Below are positions 6,504-14,176 of a stretch of 14,956 bases of DNA, piece by piece. The stretch is from Holosporales bacterium (lineage in GTDB: Bacteria > Pseudomonadota > Alphaproteobacteria > RUG11792), in NCBI GenBank assembly GCA_031263345.1, contig JAISFY010000047.1:1-14956 (forward strand), given 5' to 3'. A program made the translations under genes and the position numbers. The notes below the pieces were generated by a model. That model saw only the letters and a list, made by a program, of their open reading frames with translations, searched no databases and was not told the origin of the DNA. Every line of letters begins with the position of its first letter. Position 1 is the first letter of the stretch.

Positions 6504-7388
6504 ATGAAGGTTAGGGATTTTTTGTCTACAATCATTAATCGCTTAATGGATTGGAGACGAAGGTCACGTGAGCACTCTCTAAGAGATACGATCGAAGAAT
6601 TAATCGGAGAGGATAATTGCTCAGAAACTCAATCGATAGCACGTGATGAGCGAGAAATACTCGGAAATGTGCTAAGTTTGAAAAATACTCAAGTACAGAG
6701 CATCATGATTCCCAGCGTTGACATCGTAAGCATTAAAAACATAGCGAAAATCGAAGAGCTTATGTCGTTGTTCGTTGAAAAACAGAGGTCGTCAATCGTA
6801 GTTTATCAGGGAACGATTGATAACGTCGTTGGTGTCATTTACCTTAAAGATGTTGCCAACTGGTTTTATATGAACAAACCGTTTAATCTTAGCATTTTCG
6901 TCAAGGATGTATTGTTCATTCCTCCGGCAATGCAAATCTTGGATTTACTTCTTAAGATGAAAGAAACTGGAATTAAAATAGCGGTCGTAATAGATGAATA
7001 CGGAGGGATCGATGGTTTAGTCACGTTTCGTGATTTAATTGAAGAGATAATCGGTGATATTCAAGATACTGAGGAAATGAAGCAACAGAGGAGAAGGGTA
7101 GTTAAAGCGACTGATGGAGTTGTCATTGTTGATGCGAGATCCACTTTCGATGAGATTCAAAAATATGGTGGAATAAAAATAATTCCAGAAGATAATTCGA
7201 TTGAAACGATAGGTGGTATGATCTCACAAATTACTGGAACGGTTCCGGTTAAGGGAGAGCTTGTCGATTGTCAACGTCAAAACTTGGAGTTCGAGATTTT
7301 AGATGCAGATCCAAGGCGAGTAAAAAGCGTTAAGATTCGAAAAAAATACATAGCCAGTATCCAAGAACGACAACATGAAAATTTGTAG
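6504..7388 (+). CDS. corC: CorC/TlyC family CBS-domain protein
   Basis: This 294-residue protein has the CorC architecture without the DUF21 membrane domain found in larger relatives. It has a charged N terminus and a tandem CBS pair (about 62-187) containing MIPSVDIVSI and the hallmark VVIDEYGGIDGLVT (161-174) followed by DLIEEIIGDI. A C-terminal transporter-associated CorC_HlyC domain spans about 200-280. Family members have been linked to magnesium/cobalt efflux, and the hemolysin name derives from old tlyC annotations; the actual function is uncertain. It starts 6 nt after ybeY, its normal neighbour. Its last 14 nt overlap the start of dxr, indicating translational coupling. In the common alphaproteobacterial order lnt would follow. 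Confidence 0.9.
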   Translation: MKVRDFLSTIINRLMDWRRRSREHSLRDTIEELIGEDNCSETQSIARDEREILGNVLSLKNTQVQSIMIPSVDIVSIKNIAKIEELMSLFVEKQRSSIVVYQGTIDNVVGVIYLKDVANWFYMNKPFNLSIFVKDVLFIPPAMQILDLLLKMKETGIKIAVVIDEYGGIDGLVTFRDLIEEIIGDIQDTEEMKQQRRRVVKATDGVVIVDARSTFDEIQKYGGIKIIPEDNSIETIGGMISQITGTVPVKGELVDCQRQNLEFEILDADPRRVKSVKIRKKYIASIQERQHENL

Positions 7389-8499
7389 TATTTTTGGCTC
7401 GACGGGAACGATTGGGCGAAAGGCCCTTAAAGTGGCTGAAGATAGTGGGTTTGAAATAGCAGCGATAACGGGCTGTACAAATTCGACACTTCTGATCAAT
7501 CAAGCCTTAAAATATCGACCAAAATACGTAGGAATAGCAAATGACGAAAATTATGTAATCGTAAAGGAGGCGCTGTCTGGAGAGAAAATTGAAGTCATTT
7601 CTGGAAGGGAAATAGATGAGTTAGCGAAAATGGATGTGCATTGTTGCGTAATGTCCATGGCTGGAACTACGGCAGGCATCGGTCCAACGTTTGCCTGTCT
7701 TGGACATGCGAAGAGACTAGCGATTGCCTCGAAGGAACCGATCATTATTGGCGGAACGTTGCTGAGGACTATGGCCGAACATAAGGGTACGGAAATTTTA
7801 CCTATCGATTCTGAACATAGCGCTATTTTCCAGTGTCTCCTCGGAGAAGATAAACGATCCATAGAGAGGCTAATACTAACGGCTTCGGGAGGCCCATTTT
7901 GGGATATAGATGGATCGGAACTCGATACTAGGGCGACTATCGAGGCATCCTTAAACCACCCGAAATGGAAAATGGGAACTAAAATTAGTATTGATAGCGC
8001 AACGATGATTAATAAAGCTTTCGAGATTATCGAGGCAGCAATTCTTTTCGATATCAATATCGATAAAATAATTTCAATTATTCATCCAGAAGCCGTTGTT
8101 CATGGACTAATCGAATTCGCAGATGGGAATGTTAAAGCGATCCTTTCAGTTCCAGAGATGATTTTACCGATATCATATGCATTAAACTATCCTTACCGGA
8201 ATTGTTCTAATTATAAAAACTTCGATTTGAGTAAAGTGGGTATGTTGAATTTTATTGTCCAAAAGGACTGGCAACGAAAAAATATTAACCTAGGATACAT
8301 AGCATTTCGCGAAAATAAAACGATAGCTCTCACGATTGCAGATGCATTAGCCGTTGATAGATTTGTAAAAGGTCAAATTGGGTTTACTCAAATTTATCGA
8401 TTAATACTTAAGATATTGGAAGAATCTTTGCCAGAAAAAATAGAAGCATATGAAGATATTCAATCAGTTATTACTGAATATTTATTAAAATATGGTTGA
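7375..8499 (+). CDS. dxr: 1-deoxy-D-xylulose 5-phosphate reductoisomerase
   Basis: It catalyses the NADPH-dependent rearrangement and reduction of DXP to MEP, the first committed step of the MEP isoprenoid pathway. The protein is 374 residues, slightly shorter than E. coli Dxr (398). It has the nucleotide-binding loop GSTGTIG (8-14), metal ligands in PIDSEHS (D145, E147), LTASGGPF (168-175), LNHPKWKMG (193-201), and SIDSATMINKAFE with N213, K214 and the third metal ligand E217. HPEAVVHG (237-244) follows. The NADPH-site motif usually written ANKE reads ASKE here (S119). ATG 7375 overlaps the end of corC by 14 nt, so it is probably translated from the same message. The next promoter downstream belongs to rpmJ-ispDF. 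Confidence 0.96.
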   Translation: MKICSIFGSTGTIGRKALKVAEDSGFEIAAITGCTNSTLLINQALKYRPKYVGIANDENYVIVKEALSGEKIEVISGREIDELAKMDVHCCVMSMAGTTAGIGPTFACLGHAKRLAIASKEPIIIGGTLLRTMAEHKGTEILPIDSEHSAIFQCLLGEDKRSIERLILTASGGPFWDIDGSELDTRATIEASLNHPKWKMGTKISIDSATMINKAFEIIEAAILFDINIDKIISIIHPEAVVHGLIEFADGNVKAILSVPEMILPISYALNYPYRNCSNYKNFDLSKVGMLNFIVQKDWQRKNINLGYIAFRENKTIALTIADALAVDRFVKGQIGFTQIYRLILKILEESLPEKIEAYEDIQSVITEYLLKYG

Positions 8500-8572
8500 A
8501 CCCTGAATCTTTCCATAACTAGGGCTGTTATATTTTCAGCTATCGGATGTAGTTTTGTTAACATTGGGCCAA

Positions 8573-8602
8573 TTGACACGTTTTATCTAGAGCGTGTACA
8601 AT
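8573..8602 (+). promoter_or_regulatory. Sigma-70-type promoter for rpmJ-ispDF
   Basis: TTGACA (8573-8578) is a perfect -35. It is separated by 18 nt from TACAAT (8597-8602), which matches the -10 consensus at five of six positions. Transcription would start near 8609, leaving a leader of about 40 nt before rpmJ. It is the best promoter in the window and suits a ribosomal protein gene. Confidence 0.75.
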
Positions 8603-8650
8603 AGATTTCGTGAACTTGGAAAAATCCCATAACGAAAAAGGCTTCGAAAA

Positions 8651-8776
8651 ATGAAGGTGACTAATTCCGTAAAAACGCTGCGTAATCGACATAGAGCTTG
8701 TAAGCTCGTTAGGCGTAAGGGGCGTTTGTATGTTATTAATAAGCAGATTCCAAAGTTTAAGGCGAGGCAAGGTTAG
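8651..8776 (+). CDS. rpmJ: 50S ribosomal protein L36 (zinc-free, 41-residue form)
   Basis: ATG 8651 opens a 41-codon frame encoding a very basic protein with the L36 pattern: MKVTNSVKTLRNRH at the start, VRRKGRLYVINK in the middle and FKARQG at the end. It carries one cysteine (C17) and lacks the zinc-ribbon cysteines of the 37-38-residue C+ form, so it is the C- type found in alphaproteobacteria. It has its own strong promoter about 50 bp upstream. ispDF begins 5 nt after its stop, so the ribosomal gene and an isoprenoid gene share a message. A longer antisense frame over this region is a shadow. Identification is confident despite its size. Confidence 0.95.
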   Translation: MKVTNSVKTLRNRHRACKLVRRKGRLYVINKQIPKFKARQG

Positions 8777-8781
8777 CCTTT

Positions 8782-9915
8782 TTGGCTGGAATATACGTCA
8801 TTATCGCGGCTGCTGGAACTGGAAGGCGATGTGGTGGTTTCATTCCGAAGCAATTTCGGGTAATCGGAGGTGAGGCCGTTGTCAAACTGGCGGTTCAGCC
8901 TTTTTTACAATTTTCTTGTATCTCTGGCCTCGTTTGTGTCATCCCGGATAGTTTTCGCGAGGTCTACGATGGGATTTTTCGCGAATACTCTGATCGGCGC
9001 ATTTTACCGCCCATATGCGGCGGTTTATCCAGATTCGATTCTGTAAGACGTGGCCTTAATCATTTAGCTGAGCACGCTCCTGAATATGTTTTGATTCATG
9101 ATGCTGCTCGGGCATTTTGCCCTTCTTCTATGATCGAACGCATTCTCGAAGCCGTTCGACCAGAAGCTCGAGCCGTCGTTCCTGTTATAAAATCTGCAGA
9201 TTCTGTGAGGGTCGCAGGTAAAGCTGTCGACAGATCTCACGTGGATTTGGTGCAAACTCCTCAGGCGTTCGATTTTAAATTAATTCACGGATTGTATAAC
9301 CGATTCGAAGAGTCACAAGAATTTAGCGATGATTCTGCTCTATGCGATGCCGCCGGAATTCCGATCACTATGGTCGATGGGGACAGAGAGAACAGAAAAA
9401 TTACCTTTCAGGAGGATTTTAAAATAACAGGTATACGAACTGGATTTGGATTTGATGCACACAGATTCTCGACCGACACAAGCCGAAAATTATATCTTAT
9501 GGGGATTTGTATTGATAAACATACTGGATTGGAAGGATACTCAGATGCTGATGTCGGAATCCACAGCATCGTCGATGCAATTTTGGGGGCGATGGGGTCT
9601 GGTAGTATCGGTAATCATTTTCCGTCCAGCTCTGATAAATGGAAAGCAGCTAATTCCAAATTGTTTTTGCTACATTGTCGCGATCTCCTGAAGCAGAGTA
9701 ATTCAGTAATAAATAACATCGATGTAACGATCGTTTGTGAATTCCCGAGAATTGACGATTATGTCGATTCGATGAAACGGGAGGTATCGAAATATCTTGA
9801 AATCCGAGAAGATGCTATTAATATTAAAGGTAAGACTACGGAAGGTATGGGGTTTACCGGTCGTCAGGAGGGAATTGCCGTTTATTCGGTTGTTATCATA
9901 ACCTACAGAGAATAA
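8782..9915 (+). CDS. ispDF: Bifunctional IspD/IspF enzyme of the MEP pathway
   Basis: A fusion of 2-C-methyl-D-erythritol 4-phosphate cytidylyltransferase (IspD, about 1-215) and MEcDP synthase (IspF, about 218-377), typical of alpha- and epsilonproteobacteria. The IspD half has AAAGTGRR (9-16), PKQF with K23, GGLSRFDSV (80-88), LIHDAARAF (104-112) and VDRSHVDLVQTPQAF with R151. The IspF half has zinc ligands D225 and H227 (GFDAHRF) and H261 (SDADVGIH), and ends with KTTEGMGFTGRQEGIA. It starts at TTG 8782, 5 nt after rpmJ, with AGG about 9 nt upstream; no other start preserves the first IspD strand. Oddities in IspF: the usual HSDxD reads YSDAD (Y253), GDIG reads GSIG (S275), and the following FPDTD-type loop reads FPSSSD. 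E. coli D56, at the S275 position, contacts the CDP ribose. The IspD half looks fully conserved. Confidence 0.96.
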   Translation: MAGIYVIIAAAGTGRRCGGFIPKQFRVIGGEAVVKLAVQPFLQFSCISGLVCVIPDSFREVYDGIFREYSDRRILPPICGGLSRFDSVRRGLNHLAEHAPEYVLIHDAARAFCPSSMIERILEAVRPEARAVVPVIKSADSVRVAGKAVDRSHVDLVQTPQAFDFKLIHGLYNRFEESQEFSDDSALCDAAGIPITMVDGDRENRKITFQEDFKITGIRTGFGFDAHRFSTDTSRKLYLMGICIDKHTGLEGYSDADVGIHSIVDAILGAMGSGSIGNHFPSSSDKWKAANSKLFLLHCRDLLKQSNSVINNIDVTIVCEFPRIDDYVDSMKREVSKYLEIREDAINIKGKTTEGMGFTGRQEGIAVYSVVIITYRE

Positions 9916-10027
9916 CTATCCTTTATCGATTTCAATATATTACTCAGTTACGACATCTTTTATTATCAATTTCCACAATTACCGTATACCATATCAATAT
10001 GAAGAGATTCTGCATTGATCTACTCCC

Positions 10028-10057
10028 TTGATTCCATCGGTCTGTTAATGTGATAAT
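10028..10057 (+). promoter_or_regulatory. Candidate promoter for the pntAA operon
   Basis: TTGATT (10028-10033) and GATAAT (10052-10057) are separated by 18 nt, and TG at 10049-10050 gives an extended -10 (TGTGATAAT). It lies in the 173-bp gap between ispDF and pntAA, about 30 bp before the pntAA start. The remainder of the gap is AT-rich with no gene or clear terminator. Confidence 0.5.
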
Positions 10058-10088
10058 CTTATCCGTTCTAGATTAATTCTGAAGCAGC

Positions 10089-11222
10089 GTGAATCTTCTC
10101 GTATTAAAAGAAATCGATTTTCTCGATTATAGGGTCGCAGTTACTCCAGAAATAGGTAAGCGATTCACAGAACTTGGGCATTTAGTCTTAATTGAAACCG
10201 AAGCTGGGATTCGATCTGGGTTTTCGAATCACGATTATGTATCTGCTGGGTGTGAGATTATGTTTAATCGTTGTTTCACGGATATCGATATTGTGTTTTC
10301 GGTAAATCCGTTACCGGCAGACTGTATTCGCTCTCTGGCTCCATCGACAGTAGTCATTTCGCCTCAAGACCTTTTTTCGCGAGTCGAGAATTTGACCTTA
10401 TTGACGGAAATGAGAGTGACGTCCTATGCCCTTGATCTTATTCCTAGGACTACCAGGGCTCAGTATATGGATATCTTATCCTCACAGGCAAATCTTGCCG
10501 GGTATAAGGCTGTTATTGAAGCGGCTCATTTGCTTAATCGAGCACTTCCCCTCATGATGACAACGGCCGGAACGATCCCGGCGGCTAAAGTCTTAGTAAT
10601 CGGAGCTGGAGTTGCTGGGCTTCAGGCCATCGCGACTGCTAAAAGGCTTGGGGCGATCGTGAGTGCCTTTGATGTCAGAGCGGCCGCCAAGGAACAGGTG
10701 GAAAGTCTTGGAGCCAAGTTCATTGATATTGAAAATGCTGAAAGAACTGATGGGGTATACGCTAAGAGAATGACTAGTTATTACAAAAAAATGCAGGAAA
10801 AAAAGCTTTTATCAGTTTTATCACATCAGGATATCATTATTACGACGGCTCAAATCCCTGGGAAAAAGGCGCCAGTTATCCTGGAGGCCGAAATGATTAA
10901 AGTTATGAAAACAGACTCCATAATAATCGATTTGGCTTCGAAGAGCGGCGGGAATTGCGCATTCACGAAACATGGTAAAACCGTCGAAATGGATGGCGTT
11001 ACGATTGTATCATTCGATAACATTTTAAACCTTATTCCGCACGATGCATCCAGATTATTTGCAAAAAACATTTTTGCCTTTTTCGAATTTTTGACACAAA
11101 AGATGGAAGAGAATCCTGATATTTCTACGATCGAGGATGAGATTATTAAAGCGACGTTATTAACATATAATGGTAGACTTATGAATGCACAAATGGGGAG
11201 GTTACAAAGGAATCAATGTTAA
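10089..11222 (+). CDS. pntAA: NAD(P) transhydrogenase alpha subunit part 1 (domain I)
   Basis: This is the soluble NAD(H)-binding dI component of proton-translocating transhydrogenase, which couples hydride transfer between NAD(H) and NADP(H) to proton movement across the inner membrane. At 377 residues it matches the free-standing PntAA of alphaproteobacteria; in E. coli dI is fused to the membrane part. It has LKE..YRVAVTPE at the N terminus, the RAQxMDILSSQANLAGYK segment (123-140) and the Rossmann loop GAGVAGLQA (172-180), followed by FDVRAAAKEQVESLGAKF (194-211). DLASKSGGNCAFT is at 281-293. The start is GTG 10089 with GAAG about 5 nt upstream. The gene overlaps pntAB by 7 nt. pntB, needed for a working enzyme (NADP(H) domain and most membrane helices), is not next to it. 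Confidence 0.95.
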   Translation: MNLLVLKEIDFLDYRVAVTPEIGKRFTELGHLVLIETEAGIRSGFSNHDYVSAGCEIMFNRCFTDIDIVFSVNPLPADCIRSLAPSTVVISPQDLFSRVENLTLLTEMRVTSYALDLIPRTTRAQYMDILSSQANLAGYKAVIEAAHLLNRALPLMMTTAGTIPAAKVLVIGAGVAGLQAIATAKRLGAIVSAFDVRAAAKEQVESLGAKFIDIENAERTDGVYAKRMTSYYKKMQEKKLLSVLSHQDIIITTAQIPGKKAPVILEAEMIKVMKTDSIIIDLASKSGGNCAFTKHGKTVEMDGVTIVSFDNILNLIPHDASRLFAKNIFAFFEFLTQKMEENPDISTIEDEIIKATLLTYNGRLMNAQMGRLQRNQC

Positions 11223-11518
11223 GTCCAGAAACATTAACCATTTTCGTCTTAGCCTGTTTTGTTGGATACTATGTGGTATCAAAGGTGCCGCCGGCCCTTC
11301 ATGCCCCGTTAATGTCGGTAACTAATGCAGTTTCTAGCGTTATCATCATAGTTGCTCTGGACATTTCGGTTATCGGTTCGATTAATTCGGATACCGACAT
11401 TTGGTCATCGTGGTTCGGTACTGCAGCTATTTTCTTGACGATGATCAATATCGTTGGAGGGTTCGTGTTGACTAACCGGATGCTCGAAATGTTCACGAAA
11501 AAGAAAAAAAATAAATGA
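11216..11518 (+). CDS. pntAB: NAD(P) transhydrogenase alpha subunit part 2 (membrane)
   Basis: A 100-residue inner-membrane protein with three predicted hydrophobic helices (about 6-22, 31-55 and 67-85) and a lysine-rich cytoplasmic tail. It corresponds to the alpha-subunit part of domain II that forms the proton channel together with PntB. The conserved VSKVPPALHAPLMSVTNAVS (22-41) is diagnostic. ATG 11216 lies inside the end of pntAA and is preceded by AAAGGA; its TGA stop overlaps the ATG of ligA (ATGA). pntB would be expected next but ligA takes that place. Confidence 0.95.
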   Translation: MLSPETLTIFVLACFVGYYVVSKVPPALHAPLMSVTNAVSSVIIIVALDISVIGSINSDTDIWSSWFGTAAIFLTMINIVGGFVLTNRMLEMFTKKKKNK

Positions 11519-13554
11519 TCAATAAGAAATTACTGGATGAAGCGGAACATTTGAGGCGCGAAATTCGTAAACATGATCGTTTATATTATAACAGCGCTTT
11601 TCCAGAAATTTCCGATTCTGAGTATGATGAACTTCGCAACAGACTCAAGGAGCTCGAAACGGAATTTCCGGAAATTATAACTAAAGATTCTCCAAGCAAT
11701 AAAATCGGAGCTCCAATTGGACTAGACTCTACCAAGGTTCAACACAAAAATCCAATGTTGTCTCTCGAGAATGCGTTTTCTGAGGAAGATCTTAAGAATT
11801 TTTTACACAGAGTTTCCAGATTTTTAATGCTTCAACAACCCGATATATCATTTTGCGCAGAACGAAAAATAGATGGGCTATCGGCCTCAATTATTTATGA
11901 AAATGGCAGTCTGAAGTATGCAGCAACTCGAGGAGATGGTTATGTCGGAGAGGATATTACCAGAAATCTTATGACGATTAAAGATATCCCATACGAAATA
12001 GGTATGGATGGCGAAATAGAGGTTAGAGGAGAAGTTTATATGCCCGTTGCGATTTTCGAGGAGCTTAATAAAAAACGGGAGGAGGCTGATGAGCGGCTTT
12101 TTTCCAACCCAAGAAATGCGGCAGCTGGATCAATTAGACACCTCGATCCAGCCGTTACTGCCTCGAGAAATCTGAGATTCTTCGCTTATTATATTGATTT
12201 TTTTGATCAGGGTATAGAGGTGAATACTCAGTATGAAATGCTAGGTCTTTTAAAAAGCCTTGGATTTATAGTTTCTGATTATGAACTGTGTCATAAAAAG
12301 AAAGGTACACTTCTAAATAATATGATGGATTTTTACACACGAACTTTAAACTCGAGATGGTTACTGGAATACGAAATCGACGGGGTCGTTTTTAAAACGA
12401 ACGAAATCAAGCTTCAAAAACGGCTTGGGTTTATTGGAAGAAGTCCACGACATTCTATTGCCTTCAAATTTCCGGCAGAAGAGGCTAAGACGAAAGTGTT
12501 GGATATCTCCGTTAATATTGGGCGTTCTGGAAAGGTAACTCCCGTTGCGATCTTGGAACCCGTAGTCTTGTCCGGAGCTACTATATCTCGGGCTACTCTT
12601 CACAATTGCGAAGAAATTAAAAGGAAATGCATATCGATTGGTGATACCGTAACAATCCTGCGCTCCGGAGACGTTATTCCAAAGATCATATCTATTGATT
12701 CATCTGTACGTCATCAGGGATCCAAGAGCTTTGATATTCCAGACCGTTGTCCGGCTTGTGGCTATAAATTAGTTAAACGTAATGGACATATTGATCTGTT
12801 CTGTAGTAATCGTTATCGCTGCCCAAGTCAAATAAGCAAGTATATTTCGTATTTTGTTTCGAAAAGCTGTTTTGATATAATTGGACTTGGAGAGAGACAG
12901 GTTGAAGAGTTTTACGCAGAAGGACGTATTAAATCAGCCATTGATATATTTAGATTACAAGAAGTCGATAATCTGGCTTCTATATCAAATAAGCTTTCTC
13001 AAAAACACGGATGGAGCGAGGTTTCTGTCCAAAATCTCTTCGAAAGTATTAACAAATCGAGAACCATAGGTCTACCTAAATTCGTAACATCTCTTGGGAT
13101 TCCAGGAGTTGGAGAGGTAGTCGCCCAAATTTTATCGAATGAATTTGGTAGTATCGAAGATTTATCACTAGCCTCAATAGAAAAGTTATCTGAAATAAGT
13201 GGCCTTGGAGAAATAACAGCTTCGGAAATATTCGATTTTTTTAGAGATGAGTTAAATAAGGGATTTGTCCATGAATTACTTAATTTTGTCCATATCGAGC
13301 CATTCCATAAAAAAGAAATTGGGAATAAATCGAATCGATTCTATAATAAGATTATCGTTTTTACTGGGAAATTGATTAAACTCAGCCGATCGGAGGCAAA
13401 GCAAATGGCAGCTTCGATGGGAGCTTTAGTTAGTTCAACCGTTTCGACTAAAACGGATTTTGTTATTTTTGGAGAAAATCCAGGTATGAAGCTTAGAAAG
13501 GCGGAGGAGCTTAACATTGCGATCCTAACTGAAGATGAGTTTTTAAGTGGATGA
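11515..13554 (+). CDS. ligA: NAD+-dependent DNA ligase
   Basis: It seals 3'-OH/5'-phosphate nicks during replication and repair using NAD+ as the adenylate donor. At 679 residues it is full length. The N-terminal Ia domain (about 1-70) contains the YY and DSEYDEL residues that bind NMN. The adenylation domain has the active lysine K118 in KIDG, then TRGDGYVGEDIT (138-149), NPRNAAAGSIR (198-208) and EIDGVVFK (287-294). The OB fold includes GRSGKVTPVA (336-345) and GDTVTILRSGDVIPK (376-390). A Cys4 zinc finger uses C412, C415, C430 and C436, HhH repeats lie at about 515-580, and a BRCT domain at about 607-679. It overlaps pntAB by 4 nt and nth by 8 nt. Its position directly after pntAB is unusual; pairing with nth makes sense as a base-excision-repair couple. 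Confidence 0.97.
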   Translation: MINKKLLDEAEHLRREIRKHDRLYYNSAFPEISDSEYDELRNRLKELETEFPEIITKDSPSNKIGAPIGLDSTKVQHKNPMLSLENAFSEEDLKNFLHRVSRFLMLQQPDISFCAERKIDGLSASIIYENGSLKYAATRGDGYVGEDITRNLMTIKDIPYEIGMDGEIEVRGEVYMPVAIFEELNKKREEADERLFSNPRNAAAGSIRHLDPAVTASRNLRFFAYYIDFFDQGIEVNTQYEMLGLLKSLGFIVSDYELCHKKKGTLLNNMMDFYTRTLNSRWLLEYEIDGVVFKTNEIKLQKRLGFIGRSPRHSIAFKFPAEEAKTKVLDISVNIGRSGKVTPVAILEPVVLSGATISRATLHNCEEIKRKCISIGDTVTILRSGDVIPKIISIDSSVRHQGSKSFDIPDRCPACGYKLVKRNGHIDLFCSNRYRCPSQISKYISYFVSKSCFDIIGLGERQVEEFYAEGRIKSAIDIFRLQEVDNLASISNKLSQKHGWSEVSVQNLFESINKSRTIGLPKFVTSLGIPGVGEVVAQILSNEFGSIEDLSLASIEKLSEISGLGEITASEIFDFFRDELNKGFVHELLNFVHIEPFHKKEIGNKSNRFYNKIIVFTGKLIKLSRSEAKQMAASMGALVSSTVSTKTDFVIFGENPGMKLRKAEELNIAILTEDEFLSG

Positions 13555-14176
13555 AGAACGTATTAATTTGATTTTCCAGAGCCTTAAAGCCCACAATCCG
13601 AACCCTAAGAGCGAGCTAATAGCAAAGAATGAGTATACTTTTTGTATCGCTGTACTACTGTCTGCTCAGGCTACCGATAAATCAGTTAACGAAGTAACTC
13701 ACACTCTATTCGGGATTGCGGATTCTCCGGAATCTATGATAGGACTCGGTGTTGATGAATTGAGGAGATACATCAGGACCATCGGATTGCATAATTCAAA
13801 GGCCAATAATATTATAGCACTATCGAAAATTTTAGTATCACAATTTGAATCTAAAATTCCGAGAACCAGGGATGATTTAGAAAAATTACCAGGAATTGGA
13901 CGGAAATCGGCAAATGTGATCTTAAATGCTTTGTTTGGTGAGGAAGTGATAGCGGTTGATACTCACGTTTTGAGAGTATCGAGACGATTGGGATTTACAA
14001 AATCTAGCAATCGCTACCAAGTTGAGCAAGATCTATTAAAGATCATCCCAAATAAATTTTACAAAAATACAAGTGATTGGCTTGTTTTACATGGTCGGTA
14101 TATTTGCATCGCAAAGTCTCCGCGTTGCAACGAATGCTTCCTACGTAATATGTGCTTTAAAGATGGGGTGCTATGA
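13547..14176 (+). CDS. nth: Endonuclease III (DNA glycosylase/AP lyase)
   Basis: It removes oxidised pyrimidines from DNA and cleaves the resulting abasic site by beta-elimination. The 209-residue protein has the helix-hairpin-helix LEKLPGIGRKSANVIL (111-126) with catalytic K120, the VDTHV motif with catalytic D138, and a C-terminal 4Fe-4S loop C187-x6-C194-x2-C197-x5-C203. K120 and D138 match the E. coli numbering. The start is GTG 13547, inside the last codons of ligA, an 8-nt overlap that implies translational coupling. The MutY-specific C-terminal domain is absent, so it is Nth rather than MutY. LigA would seal the nick left after polymerase filling. Confidence 0.97.
   Translation: MDEERINLIFQSLKAHNPNPKSELIAKNEYTFCIAVLLSAQATDKSVNEVTHTLFGIADSPESMIGLGVDELRRYIRTIGLHNSKANNIIALSKILVSQFESKIPRTRDDLEKLPGIGRKSANVILNALFGEEVIAVDTHVLRVSRRLGFTKSSNRYQVEQDLLKIIPNKFYKNTSDWLVLHGRYICIAKSPRCNECFLRNMCFKDGVL

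Noticed and set aside
7551..8057. Minus-strand frame of 168 codons opposite dxr
   Set aside because: It is a shadow frame; dxr is intact and no ribosome binding site supports the antisense frame.
8500..8572. Possible terminator after dxr (GCTG...CAGC arms)
   Set aside because: The stem is only 4 bp with a 9-nt loop and no U-tract, too weak to call.
8558..8770. Minus-strand 70-codon frame covering rpmJ and its promoter
   Set aside because: The + strand carries a near-consensus promoter and an exact L36 pattern; the antisense frame has no family features.
9999..10031. Ten-codon open frame (MKRFCIDLLP) considered as a leader peptide for pntAA
   Set aside because: It lies upstream of and into the candidate promoter, so it would not be in the pntAA message, and there is no attenuator-like stem nearby.
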